From Malaya genurostris (taxonomy: Eukaryota; Arthropoda; Insecta; Diptera; Culicidae): 64,000 nucleotides of DNA. Positions 23,523 to 35,742 of this stretch are shown piece after piece. The stretch covers positions 175,736,866 through 175,800,865 of the forward strand of contig NC_080572.1 of the NCBI RefSeq assembly GCF_030247185.1, read 5' to 3'. The position numbers and the translations under genes were made by a program. Position 1 is the first letter of the stretch. The number at the start of each line of letters is the position of its first letter. Under the pieces are notes generated by a model that had not been told where the DNA came from, did not search any database, and saw only the letters and a program-made list of their open reading frames with translations.

Positions 23523-23735
23523 TCATTGTCTGATGGTAACTTCGCCTTGGCTCTCTTGGCTAATGATTTGTATGGTGGCGCCTTTGGTGTTGATTAGGCC
23601 GGTCTTCTTATCCACTAAGCAACGTTTAATGGCATTAATCAATGCATTAAAGTCTATTTTTCTTGACTTGGACTATTTGTTTGAAGTCGTCGTCAGTGTT
23701 GCTAAGCTCGCTTATATTGTGCAGATAATTCTCAC
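23523..23735 (-). pseudogene. Unidentified coding-like remnant
   Basis: On the minus strand two overlapping frames read like one peptide with a frameshift: ENYLHNISELSNTDDDFKQ then FNALINAIKRCLVDKKTG and NTKGATIQIISQESQGEVTI, ending at TGA 23523-23525. The composition looks protein-like rather than random. I do not recognise the family, and it may derive from a retroelement or host gene copy. Confidence 0.3.
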
Positions 23736-24264
23736 TCATGTGCCATCAGTACATTTGAAACTCCCGTGTGAGTGTGCTCCCCGTGGTTATTTTCGTCCTT
23801 TGTTTCGCTATCGCAGTGCTCATCTGTGAGTGGCGATGAAACACCGAGCACTCCTATCGTGCATACTCCACCACTCACTCTTTCGTTGGTCTACTACTCT
23901 TACTGCAGCTGTTTCTCATAGATATTCGCACTCGCTTCCACTTGCGCTCTTGCTCATACTCACAACTTGGCGCCCACTCGTACTCTTATAGCGTATTTGG
24001 TTATGGCCCGATGTGCGGGGAGCTAATATGCAATCTGATCAAGCTCGTTCATGCAGTGATTAAACGCAGTCATGACAATAATAAAAATCAATATCAAAAG
24101 AGAGTTCTTGCGTGAATCACAATATGAAAATTACGCTCCTTCTAAATATATTGCTGGACGCATACACAGTGACCGCAAATAACGTTATGAAGTACTGGTT
24201 TCTCTTGTAATCTTTTTGTTTCGTGATTCATTCCACTCGTATTGTTTAGGTACACTAGCGCCGT
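23736..24264. other. Intronic non-coding DNA, comparatively GC-rich
   Basis: It contains many 'cactc' words (23830-23990), locally less AT-rich than the surroundings, with no recognisable product. A 106-residue plus-strand frame at 23509-23829 has no family resemblance. Confidence 0.4.
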
Positions 24265-24574
24265 CCTGAATTCAGTGGAACACATATGAAACAGGATCAT
24301 TTCTGTCAGGTTGTGTATGGGTTGTGGCTAACAGAACCAGAGAACCAAAGTTTTTACTTGTATGGCGGATGTATTGAAGCCGTCGAGTTGTCCACGTGTT
24401 GCATATCACCCGAGATGCCAGGTAATACAATAAATTTAGCTAACAAAAACGAAAGAATCGCGCCGATTTTCAAAAGTCTGTCATTTTTGACGAATGTCTG
24501 CAAACAATCGAAGTTTCTAAAGTCTGTAAAAAGTCTTTAGACGAAAAAAGGTTAACATGATAACTAAGAAATTT

Positions 24575-27041
24575 AAGTGCATTAGATCTATCTCTTTGCT
24601 CAACATCAATTCGACTAGATTGCACCTGGAAAATACTGCCTGATTTACACGGTAGCGATCATTTACCAATCATCATCTCAATTAGCAGTAGCAATTGCAT
24701 TGCTACTTCCGCTAGTATTCCATATGATTTGACAAAAAATATCGACTGGATTAAATACCAAAGTAGTATCTCTAGTATTTTGAATTCAATGGAAGAGCTC
24801 CCTCCACTTGAAGAATATGACTTCCTCATTTGTTCGATTCTGGAGGCAGCAGAACAATCCCAAACTAAACGCTTTCCTGGGCCAACGACTAACAGAAGGC
24901 CTCCCAACCCCTGGTGGGACAAAGAGTGCTCAGAGGCTAAACTCGCAAAACAAAATGCTTGCAAGACGTTTCTAAAACGGGGAGGAGGACTCCTCAGAAT
25001 TTTGAAAAACTTATGGTTTTAGAAACCAAGTACAAGAGCATACTTCGAGCCAAAAAATGTAGCTATTGGAGACATTTTGTCGAAGGTTTGTCAAGAGATA
25101 CCTCAATGAGCACTCTTTGGAACACGGCCAGACGAATGAGGAATCGTAACGTGGGCAATGAGAGTGATGAATACTCGAACCGATGGATATTTGACTTTGC
25201 TAGGAAAGTTTGCCCAGATTCTGTTCCTACGCAGAGCATTATACGGGAATCTCCTCCAAATAATGGTTTTATTAATAACCCATTTTCAATGATGGAATTT
25301 TCTATAGCACTCTTGTCTTGTAACAATAACGCTCCAGGGTTGGACAGAATTAAATTCAACTTGGTGAAGAATCTGCCCAACCTCGCAAAAATACGTTTGT
25401 TGGAATTGTTCAACAAGTTTCTTGAGCAAAATATTGTTCCACCTGACTGGAGACAAGTGAAAGTTATCGCCATTCAAAAACCGGGGAAACCAGCTTCCAA
25501 TCACAACTCATATAGACCCATTGCGATGTTGTCCTGCATCAGAAAATTGTTCGAAAAAATTATTCTACGACGTCTCGACACTTGGGTCGAGACGAACGGT
25601 TTGTTGTCAGATACTCAGTTTGGCTTCCGTAGAAATAAAGGGACGAATGATTGCCTTGCATTACTTTCGTCTGACATCCAAATTGCCTTCGCTCAAAAGC
25701 AACAAATGGCATCTGTATTTTTAGACATTAAAGGAGCATTTGATTCAGTTTCCATTGATGTTCTTTCAGACAAGCTCCACCAAAATGGACTCCCAGCGGT
25801 TATAAATAATTGTTTTACACGGACGGATCGCGAATTGAAGAAGCGACAGGGTTTGGTATGTTCAACAATAATGTTTCGGCCTCATTTAGGCTTCAAGAAC
25901 CTGCATCTGTTTATATAGCAGAGCTAGCAGCAGTTCATTATAGTTTGAGTGTAATCGTCACATTAATTCCAAACCATTATTTCCTCTTCACAGATAGTCT
26001 GAGTGCAATTGAAGCCATTCGCTCAAACATGACTGGCAAGACTGAACCGTTTTTCCTGGGCAAAATAAAACAGTGCCTGAACGACATATTGAACAATAAT
26101 TATCTAATCACTATAGTCTGGGTCCCGGCTCATTGCTCCATTCCTGGCAATGAAAGAGCCGATATTTTAGCCAAACGTGGTGCTATTGAGGGTGAAATTT
26201 ATGAGAGACCAATTGCTTTCAACGAATTCTATAGCTCGTCTCGCCAAAGAACACTGGCAAGCTTCTTGGGATAAAGATGATCTGGGTCGGTGGATGCACT
26301 CAATTATTCCGAAAATATCGACAAAGGCATGGTTCAGGGGACTGGATGTGAGTAGAGATTTCATTCGTGTGATGTCCAGACTCATGTCCAATCACTACAC
26401 GTTAGATGCACATCTCCTTCGAATTGGGCTCTCCGAGACTAATCATTGTGCTTGTGGCGAAGGTTATCGAGATATTGATCATGTCGTTTGGACATGCGTG
26501 GAGTATCGTGATGTCAGATCTCAACTAATAAATTCTTTGCGTACCCAAGGTAGACTATCCAATATCCCAGTTCGAGACATTCTTGCTTGTCGTGACCTTT
26601 CATACATGAAACTTATTTATCATTTCATAAAGAAAACTGGAGTTTCAATTTAATAAAGGCCCCTTTCAAGACTTAGTTCTGATCCCAGCTGCGTCCATGA
26701 GTTCAACCAATAGCTAAATTAGAATAAAAATAATGTAATGATACAAACAAACTCGAAACAGTTTATGAAATTATTAACAAAATGTCTGAAAATAACAGCT
26801 TATTTTATAATTTATAGAAGTTAATCGTTTGGTTCAAATAATATTTCCGAGTAGATTTCATAATTAATGACGAGTTACCTAAGATGATATTTAAGTAATA
26901 AGAGAATATGTTTTAATAAATGCAAAACGTTGTGACTATGTTAGAATTAAATTAGGATAAGAATATTATGTAAAAGTGATGCTACGGCGAAGAAAAACTT
27001 ATGTAAACTGCCTTAAGAAATAAACGTATTTATGAAAAAAA
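24575..27041 (+). mobile_element. 5'-truncated I-like LINE with RNase H
   Basis: Flanked by a perfect 13-bp duplication AACTAAGAAATTT (24562-24574 and 27042-27054), with an A-rich end at 27034-27041. It starts inside the endonuclease (DLHGSDHLPIIISI) and continues through reverse transcriptase, RNase H, a C-terminal zinc motif and a roughly 390-bp 3' UTR. An encoded RNase H places it among I/Loa-type LINEs rather than Jockey. Confidence 0.9.
24579..26656 (+). pseudogene. I-like LINE ORF2 remnant: EN end, partial RT, RNase H
   Basis: In order: endonuclease C-terminus (24640-24700); linker (ILNSMEELPPLEEYDFLICS); RT fingers (NNAPGLDRIKFNLVKNLP, IAIQKPGKPASNHNSYRPI, SDTQFGFRRNKGTNDCLA); and RT motif A (VFLDIKGAFDSVS, about 25715-25755). 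Immediately after GLPAVINN (about 25808) the sequence jumps to RNase H (FYTDGSRIEEATGFGMF), so the YADD box, the rest of the palm and the thumb are missing. RNase H keeps its D, E (AELAAVHYS), D (FTDSLSAIEAI) and late His/Asp (VPAHCSIPGNERADILAK) residues. A Cys/His motif (HCACGEGYRDIDHVVWTC) precedes the stop. Frameshifts occur near 24960, 25815 and 26270. Confidence 0.85.
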
Positions 27042-27495
27042 AACTAAGAAATTTGATAAATTACAGTCAAATTTGCAGACTTGGCATCTCTGCATATCAC
27101 TGACAATTTTTCGCGGGTACCGGTAACCGAAACCGGTAGACATTTTGAAAATTACTAAAAAAATTTCGTTGCGTGAATTTTGATAGCATACGGTATTAAA
27201 TCACGAAATAAATCGATTTCACCTCATATATATTCAATCCACTCACCTTTCCGATTAATGCTTTTCAATTTATGATACTATAAAAAAGTCATAAAAAATA
27301 TTTGTGTTGATTTTCATGCAATTAAAATTTGTTTTTAGCTCAGCAAAAAGTACAAGCGTCTGTTTGCTTTGGTATTCGGCACAAAAAGAACGTGCTGCTA
27401 TTAAACACACATGACTTTTGTCGGAATGACGCTACCTACTTTCTGTCAAAAGTTACGGTGGGGTGCCGGCAACCGAACATCTTTCCCTAATATTA

Positions 27496-29390
27496 ACGTA
27501 TCTTCGCGATTTTTGATTTTTATCATTCAATTCATGATATTGAAAGACAAGTAATAACATGGGAGAAGAAAAAATACCAACAGAAACTTTTCTCAGAAGG
27601 TGGAAATAGATGAGAAATTATCTTGTCGTAAAATTATAAGAAATTAATATTTAAAAAAAAATGTTTGTCGAATGATAAATTTTTATCAGTCTTCTGGTGG
27701 ACCACAGCCCTTCACTCACTTTTCTTCGTGATGGTTTAACCGATTTTCTCGATCTTAAATTCAAATGAAAGGTCTTACAGTAGCTTTCTAAATTCCTGAA
27801 TTTCGTCCGGAACTGATTTCCGGTTCCGGAATTACAGGCTGATGAAAGTTTGAAATTTTTAGTCGTCATATGAAGCGACGAATAAATAGAAAATTCTTCT
27901 AAATAGAACTCAAAACCTGTTCCAATGAATAGGTCATGTAAGTTGCTAGTCTTACGAACTGACTTCGACGGAATGCGGTTCCGGAAGTACCGAAAATAAG
28001 GGTCAATATCTCCAAATCGGAACTCGCACACTTTTCTCCGAAAAGACTTAACTGTTTTCAACAAACAAAAGGTCCAAAAAAGGTATTCCAGAACTACAGG
28101 GAGATGTGTGTTAAAAATTTCAAACCGACATTTAGGCCGATGCTGATGAAAGAAATTTTTCTAATTTTGGCTCAAAACTTTTTTGATTTGTAGGTTATGT
28201 TAGTTTACATCTAGACAAACTTTTATGTTTCAATTCAATGGGAGTTTTTTTTTTCAAGAATACCACACTAATAATTCACAATATTTGAAATGAAATTACA
28301 GCTTAAACAGTTTTTGCAAAACCTCAAGTTTTTGATAAAAAAAAAACTAATTTGAACACTAGATTATGATTTTACAGCACAAGGGCACTAAATTTGTTCA
28401 TGGTAACCTTTCTGCTAAAAGTAACCCATTTCTGGATATAACCAGGATTATATCCAAAATTCTAAAATTCCCGCTGAATCGGTAAATTGTATTCTATTTA
28501 GGATATTTGTTCTTATATGTGTAGACTTGTTGAAACGGGCCATTTTACGAAAACCCTAATTCCCCATAGCTCATGTTTAAATATAAACACCCTGTCTGTT
28601 GTCTTTCGTTGGTCATCATAACTAGATTAAAATAAAGCAAAAAAAGGCATTTTCTTTTTCATTTTTCGTTCATTTATTTTCTAATTCTTTTGAAAGCATT
28701 CACTATTCATTTCTGGATTTGTGTTATCATCAAAATTTTTTTGGTCGCAGTATTGCAAAATTCAACTAAATTAAATAAAACGGAATCAGCTTGATAACTC
28801 TTTATTATTGTTCAGAATATGACTCATTTGAACAAAACTAAAATAGTAAATAACGGATTGGATTAAGATACTCAATTCGTTAGTGCTTGTTCTCAGTTTA
28901 ACAGTATAATAAAATGAATTCAGCTTGATTAGAAACATTTGCAAAGGTATTGTTTAAGAATATCGCAGGTCTAAAATGAAAGTGTGAAGTGTACTGACGA
29001 CTACTTGAAAATGTGTTTAATTGCTTTTACCCAGATTTCCCATATGGTTGTTAAGAAACTTGGTCACCGATTTATGCTCTTTCCTCACATCGGCACCAAT
29101 TTCTCAGTATCTAACTATTTCAAATGGAATCGATGAACATGCTTTGATAAACGGTATCTCTTGTTAATTCTACTTTCTAGCCATGTGGGTTGAAAGATAA
29201 TGTAATCATATATCTTTGAAACGTGTAATATAAAACAGTTGCTAACAATAGAATTGCAACAGATTGCACTACCCTTTTGCCATTATAAGCCTCATACACC
29301 AGAGAAGCTTTATTGCATAAATCTTTTCTAATTACCAACATAAATTTAAAACTAATCTTTGCTTGTGTGGTTGTCTTCTTTCCTCTCGTA
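27496..29390. other. Intronic non-coding DNA upstream of exon 4
   Basis: 27650-28240 holds diverged copies of the 'ttccggttccggaattacag' satellite-like family, partly in reverse orientation; the minus frame 27651-28064 is a by-product. The remainder is unassigned AT-rich sequence leading to the pyrimidine-rich acceptor. Confidence 0.5.
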
Positions 29391-29396
29391 TTGCAG

Positions 29397-30894
29397 ACTT
29401 GCCGCTCTGTTGCCGAAATATTGTGAGCTTTACGGTTTGGCCGAAACGGACATCGATGTAACCACCTGTCGTAAAGACAGTATCCTGGCGGAGTGTTTTT
29501 TCAGTAAGCGCGAAGCTAGGGCTGACCGTGATCCTGTACAGTTAACTTTCATCAACAGTATACCCAATCATGAACTACTGCCAATAGTGAATGAAATTCT
29601 CACGCAGTCGATACACGTCATTGATTTCCTGATAATTGTGACTTTTCCTAAAAACGACTCTCTGACGCAGCAAAACGAACCAATCGTGAAAAACTGTTTG
29701 CTTCGCTGCCTGAATCAATACAAAGGTTGTTTGAACCGTAGAAAGGAACGCATTTTCACGCCAACGATGGAGGTCATGCAAAGCCCAAAAACACCTCTCT
29801 CCGATCAAGTCGAAGAAAAGCGAAAGTCTCGAAGGCCGGACGACGAGGATATTCTTTATGGGCTCAGTCAACCGATTGACAACCGACACAGTACTTTTCT
29901 AAAGTGTGCCGATTGGTTGCAAAATAATGATTTTGACGTACGATCGGAAAAATCTGCTCCACAGCATAAGCATGGCGTTAAGAACAAGCACCCTAAAATT
30001 GACTTTTTCGATGCTTCTCGCTTTCTGCCTCAGGGTCATGTCGGTAAACAAGCAGAACTGATGACTCCAGAGAAAACACCACCAAAAAAGCTTCCATTTC
30101 CGAAGTTTTACGCTGCGCCTTCTCCCAAAACACCAGAAGCAAGACCAATCACCCAAGAAAGACATAAACCATCCGCAGTGAAAAAGGATGAGAGTCTATT
30201 TAATCAAACAAAATTATTTTCTCACAAACAAGAGCCCTGTGAAAAAGGGTCATTTTTGAACACTGAGCAAATAAAGCAGGGCAAATTGACTTTTCATTGC
30301 CGGAACATTCCTGGGAAATCAACTAAAAGAAAGCAATCAGACAATGAGAAGAAACAGAAAAATTTTCATGCTGCGAACCAACCTCCATCTCCACATTTTT
30401 CGTATCAATATCTGGAAGAGTCGCTACAATTCTTCGACCTAGAAAATTCCAATAAGCCAATAGACAGAACGAGTTTTTTGAATCTTTGTTCTAAGGAATT
30501 CGATGTTTTGGCAGCTTCCCCTCAGCCGGGACAATCACTGGATTCCAGCAGCAATTGTTGTTCAAACAATTCAACTGATGCGTGCAGCACACTTCCGAAC
30601 ATTTTCACGGAGCCGCTTTTTCTTGAACCAATACTGGAAAACAATCTCTATGCATCCAGCTCACCGGAATCGCGATACTGGGGAAACAATATGACCGAAT
30701 ACTATGCGGACTTTCAGCAAGCCTGTTGGGAAACTATTCAGCACTACAAACTAGCAATAGAAGAAATTGAATCGAGCTCATCACAATGTGAACATTGTTT
30801 GTCAGACCCGTTCAATCGGGAAATCGAGACTCTCCGACAGCCGTTTCACCAGCCGAGAGACATTTATGCAAAAATTGGTGTCAAACGATGCTAG
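29397..30894 (+). CDS. MLH3: MLH3-like gene, last exon
   Basis: Acceptor TTTCCTCTCGTATTGCAG; the first base completes the Arg codon split by the intron. It encodes residues 196-693. The start, LAALLPKYCELYGLAETDID followed by AECFFSKREARADRDPVQLT and FINSIPNHELLPIVNEIL, corresponds to the MutL transducer (second N-terminal) domain: 'YG', 'G.i', 'q..FvN.R'. The usual R in the FVNxR loop is replaced. Residues from about 330 are low-complexity linker rich in Ser, Pro, Lys and Asn, as in MLH3 of other animals. The protein stops at TAG with no DQHA(X)2E(X)4E endonuclease motif or other C-terminal domain. Total length is about 693 residues against roughly 1450 in human MLH3. A poly-A signal follows within 100 bp. 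Confidence 0.8.
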
Positions 30895-30982
30895 ATACGA
30901 AACGAACGAGTGGGAAAATTTTGTTCCGTTGTTTAAAGTTGCAAAACAATTCCATTCTGCTGTTTTCAGTGTACTTATATGA
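30895..30982 (+). other. Possible displaced C-terminal reading frame
   Basis: In the next frame a continuous reading overlaps the exon end (from 30767) and runs to TGA 30980-30982. It includes NEWENFVPLFKVAKQFHSAV. From memory, vertebrate MLH3 has an 'EWDNPVF' motif just before its C-terminal domain, and EWENFVPLF resembles it. This may be real coding sequence displaced by a frameshift near 30840-30890. Confidence 0.35.
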
Positions 30983-30984
30983 AT

Positions 30985-30990
30985 AATAAA
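30985..30990 (+). terminator. MLH3: Candidate poly-A signal AATAAA
   Basis: AATAAA lies 91 bp after the stop codon of the last MLH3-like exon, which fits transcript termination here. Confidence 0.5.
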
Positions 30991-30999
30991 CTACAACTT

Positions 31000-32204
31000 T
31001 GTCCTCGCGAAGGGAGCGCTTTTTGCATAATCAACTGCGCAACCTGAGCGGCAGAACGTGTGAAAACTTATATTTCTCTAATTTACTTGGAAGCTAGAAA
31101 AATTTTCGTTGTACGTGAAATTAAAAGTCAATGCTTGGCTCATGCGTTAGTGTTATATAATTTTTCCTTAATGGAATGACGCTATTGCTGTTTTCACAGT
31201 GTGTTATGTAGTTTTGCTAACTGCATTATTATTTATGTTACACAATGATTTTCACCTGTACTGAATACAAACGTATTGAAATGTCGGTCCAATTTCATTC
31301 GTATTCTCAATAACTTGGATTCTATCGTAAAACATTCGCTCGAAAAACCAATACATCGTTATTCAGAATAACGGCATATGCCATCGGAAAAATGATTCAC
31401 AATTACTGCTCTGACAGAATTAATTTTTATTCCAACTATTGCGCAATTCAACTAGGGAAAAACTTAATGAAAATCTCTTCTCTTAAGAATCCACCGTCGA
31501 TGCCATCCATTTCCTATTTTCAGCGGTTTGAAATTTACATATTCGTCAGAGAAAGTCAAAGAACTCCAGCAGTCCTTTTGCAGGTCGCTTTTTTTTTAAC
31601 TGATTTACACTGTATTCAATCGTTTTCACATGCTGATCCCATTTAGTACGGTGTCAAGTAATTTTCGCGGAAATGATTGATGTTATGTGCGTAATTATTC
31701 GATTTCCAACAACCGTATAATAGGAAAACTGATGCAAAACCGTAAAACAATGTGTTGGCGTAATAATCAAATTCACATTCCACTATTTAAGCCGATAATG
31801 TGCGTTGGGAGGAATAATAATAAGCAGAACCAACAGTCGCAGTTGCCAGTTAGCAAATGTGAACACATGCCGAAGGTGCTCAATTAATATATTGATGTAA
31901 TTCTGCTCCCATTTAGAAATGCAAGAGCTTGTTTTGCACATTAAATTTATGCTCATAATCATTTTTTTCATATTTGTGGAAACGATCGTTAATATTGCTG
32001 ATAATGTGATGCGATTGAAATAGGTATGTTCGTCCATGGCAGCAACATTTTCTGTTTTCCATTGCTATGAAATATTATATACGAATGAACGTGCAAGATT
32101 TTGTTGAAGTTTTATCACTCATCAAAGTTCAAGAAAACGTTGGTGTTTTAAAACATAGGTATATGTTCCATTGTCTCCATTGTCAAACATTTTCAGAGAA
32201 AAGT
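31000..32204. other. Non-coding DNA downstream of the MLH3-like gene
   Basis: Unassigned, apart from an imperfect foldback around 31300-31375 ('cgaaaaaccaatacatcgtt' and 'attcagaataacgg') that resembles the inverted repeat at 48437-48572. Confidence 0.45.
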
Positions 32205-33021
32205 AGGGTAAGGTGTTCGATTACCGGCAGTATTCGGTTGCCGGCACCTCACCGTAACTTTTGACAGAAAGCAGATTGCGTCATTCCAACAAATGTCATG
32301 TGTGTGTAAAAGCATCACGTTCTTTTTGTGCCGAATGCCAAAGCAAGCAGACTCCTGTACTCAAAACAAATTTTAATTGCGTGAAAATCAACACAAAAGT
32401 TTTTCCTGACTTTTTTTTAATGGTATCATAAATTAAAGAACATCAATCGAAAAGGTGAGTGGGTTGAATATTTATGAAATGAAATCGATTTATTCCGTGA
32501 TTTAATACCGGATGCTATCAAAATTTCGCGACCAAAGTTTTTTTTTTCTTCATTTTCAAAATGTCTACCGATTTCGATTACCGCCACCCCATTTTTTCGA
32601 CAAATCGTGAAAAATTGTCAGTTATATGCGGAGATGCCAAGTCAGCAAATTGGTCATAAATTATCAAATTTCTTAGTTAACGTGCAAACCTTTTTTCGTC
32701 TGAAGACATTTTCCAGACATTTGAAACTTTGATTGTTTGCAGACATTCGCCAGAATTTACAAACTTTTGAAAATTGGTGCAATCTTTTGGTTTTTCCTAG
32801 CTAAACTAGCCTGGTATCTCTGGTCGATGTCACCATCACGCAATGAAGACTTTTACCCAAAACGCCTTCTAAAATAATAAATTCTTTTTTTTTTTTAATT
32901 TACACTATTTATTGGAATATGAGTTAAAATTAAATTATTAAGATTTAAATTGGGTGTTCAGCCACAAGTGGTGACTTTTCAGCCCTATTATATACATGAT
33001 TTGGTTGTTACCATGAAGACA

Positions 33022-35742
33022 TCATTTGCTTCCGCAATTCTGAGATTTTTGTGTAGGGAAAATTCTAAACCTACTTGTATTGTGTAATGGGGAAAAGGAG
33101 CGAATCGATTCAATTGTAGATTGCATCGATTTTTGTCGGAATTTGCTTATAATATTATGTGACATTACATCTAATGGTTCTATATTTGTGAGTCTGTGTA
33201 ACTCATTTGTACTAAACCAGGGAGGACGCTTCAAAATCATTTTCAGAATTTTATTCTGAATCCTTTGAAGCTTTTTCTTCCTGGTGGAACAACAGCTTGA
33301 CCAAATTGGTACCGCATAAAGCATGGCTGGTCTGAAAATTTGTTTATAAACTAACAATTTGTTTTTTAGACAGAGCTTAGAATTTCTGTTTATAAGAGGA
33401 TATAAACATTTAATATATTTATTACACTTTGCCTGGATTCCTTCAATGTGATCCTTGAAAGTGAGTTTTTTGTCATACGTTAAACCTAAGTATTTAGCTT
33501 GATCAGACCATGTTAATTCCAAGCCATTCAATTTTAGAATGTGATTATTGTTTGGTTTAAGAAAAGAAGCTCTTGGCTTATGAGGAAAGATAATTAATTG
33601 CGTTTTTGCTGCATTTGGTTTAATTTTCCATTTTGACAGATAATCACTGAAAATATTTAAACTTCTTTGTAGGCGACTGCAGATCACTCTTAGATTTCTA
33701 CCTGTGGCTAACAGACTTGTGTCGTCACAGAATAGCGATTTCTGACAACCAACGGGTAGATTTGGAAGATCAGAAGTGAAAATATTATACAAGATTGGAG
33801 CTACGCTCGAACCCTGCGCAACACCGGCTCGTACGGGTAGCAATTCAGATTTACAATTCTGATAGCTAACCTGAAGAGTACGACCAGTTAAATAATTTTG
33901 AATCATTTTGATATAATAAATAGGAAACTGGAAATCAGACATTTTTGCTATTAAACATTTGTGCCAAACACTGTCGAATGCTTTTTCTATGTCTAGAAGA
34001 GCAACTCCAGTGGATAACCCAGAAGATTTATTTACTTTTATCATGTTCGTTACTCTGACAAGTTGATGAGTAGTTGAATGTTCATGACGAAATCCAAACT
34101 GCTCCGGTAAAAAAATTGAATTCTCATTTATATGAGTCATCATTCTCAACAAGATATTTTTTTCAAAAAGTTTACTGATAGAAGAAAGTAAGCTAATTGG
34201 GCGATAACTTGATGTTTCTGCTGGGTTTTTATCAGGTTTCAGGATAGGAATTACTTTAGCGTTTTTCCATCTTTTTGGGAAGTAAGCTAATGAAAAACAC
34301 TTGTTGAAAATTTTAACCAGGAGTCTCAAGGCAACATCGGGAAGATTTTTAATAAGAATATTAAAAATTCCATCATTACAAGGAGCCTTCATGTTTTTGA
34401 GTTTCCTAATAATTGATTTAATTTCATCAAAATTCGTCTCAATGATGTCATCGTGTGATAACACTTGGGATGAAATATGTATCATATTTCAGTGAGACTT
34501 CATTTTCAATAGGACTCACAACGTTCAAATTAAAATTGTGGACACTCTCGAACTGCTGAGCAAGTTTTTGAGCTTTTTCGCCATTTGTAAGAAGTATTTG
34601 ATTTCCTTCCTTGAGAGCAGGAATTGGTTTCTGAGGTTTCTTAAGAACCTTAGAAAGTTTCCAGAAAGGTTTAGAATATGGTTTAATTTGTTCAACTTCT
34701 TTAGCGAAATTTTCATTTCGCAAAAGAGTAAATCTATGTTTAATTTCTTTTTGTAAATCCTTAACTATGTTTTTCATAGCAGGATCACGAGAACGTTGAT
34801 ATTGTCGGCGACGAACATTCTTCAACCGAATGAGCAGTTGAAGATTGTCATCGATGATAGGAGAATTTAATTTAGTTTGAGCTTTGGGAACTGAAAGATT
34901 TCTAGCTTCGATAATATAATGATTCAAATTATCAATTGCTGTGTCGATGTCCGCAGAATTTTCTAAAATAGTTTCATGATCCACAGGATTTCCAATGTGA
35001 GATCTGTAATCCAACCAATTAGCTCTATGATAGTTGAAAATAGAACTAATTGGATTAATTATAGCTTCGTTAGAAAGTCTGAATGTTACAGGAAGATGAT
35101 CTGAGTCAAAGTCAGCATGTGTAATCGGTTCACTGCAAAGTGACTTTGATCCGTTAGAACCAGATCAATTGTAGACGGGTTTTTCACGGAAGAGAAACAA
35201 GTCGGATTACTGGGATGAAGAACTGTGAAGTAACCAGCTGAGAGTTGATTATGAAGTATTTTACCATTACTGTTATTTTGCCTGCAATTCCACTGGACAT
35301 GCTTAGCATTTAAGTCCCCTATTACGAAAAATTTCGATCGATATCTTGTAAGTTTTTGCAAATCGCCTTTAAAAAAATTTAATTGTTCGCCGGTGCATTG
35401 GAATGACAAATATGCTCCAGCGATGAAATAAATTCCATGAATGGTTTCAACTTCGATTCCCAAGCTTTCAATAACTTTAGTATTGAAAGAAGGTAAAATT
35501 CGATGTTTAATTTGCCGTTGGACAAAAATGGCAACTCCACCACCCATTCCAGTAAACCTGTCAAATCGATGAACCACATAATGTGGATTACTCTTCAATT
35601 TGACATTTGGTTTAAGAAAAGTTTCTGTCACAATGGCAATATGGATTTTGTGAACTTCGAGAAAATTATAAAATTCATCTTCACTCGATTTCAAAGATCG
35701 AGCATTCCAATTTAAAATATTCAAATATTTATTTAACATCAC
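33022..35742 (-). pseudogene. Juan ORF2 (endonuclease and reverse transcriptase), frameshifted
   Basis: The start at 35742, MMLNKYLNILNWNARSLKS, opens an AP-like endonuclease with NWNARS, the glutamate in IVTETFL and FVIGDLNAKHVQW; the end of the domain (SAVNRLHML region) is frameshifted near 35090. A linker frame runs 35014-34448. RT runs 34485-33022 with fingers (YRPISLLSSISKLFEKNIL, EQFGFRHEHSTTHQLVRV), motif A (GVALLDIEKAFDSVWHKCL), motif B (GVAQGSSVAPILYNIF) and motif C (SLFCDDTSLL). The thumb reads NKYIKCLYPLINRNSKLCLK. FCDD instead of YADD is normal for Juan. Two frameshifts disable the copy. Confidence 0.88.

Larger units (their letters stand above)
24265..27495 (+). mobile_element. 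ACCGGCACC-ended repeat, copy A, interrupted by a LINE
   Basis: Two parts, about 24265-24574 and 27055-27495, form one repeat that also occurs inverted at 32205-38025. The right end reads 'ggtgccggcaaccgaacatc' followed by 'tttcccta'. Copy B has the uninterrupted order 'ttaactaagaaatttgataa' on its minus strand, which proves that the LINE at 24575-27041 is an insertion. It has no coding capacity, so it is probably a non-autonomous DNA transposon. The left limit is approximate. Confidence 0.65.

Noticed and set aside
31392..32264. Plus-strand frames downstream of the MLH3-like gene as further exons with the endonuclease domain
   Set aside because: None contains DQHA-type or other MutL C-terminal motifs, and a poly-A signal precedes them.
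33760..33790. FCDD in place of YADD read as a dead reverse transcriptase
   Set aside because: FCDD is the normal box of Juan elements. The copy is inactive because of frameshifts and not because of this residue.
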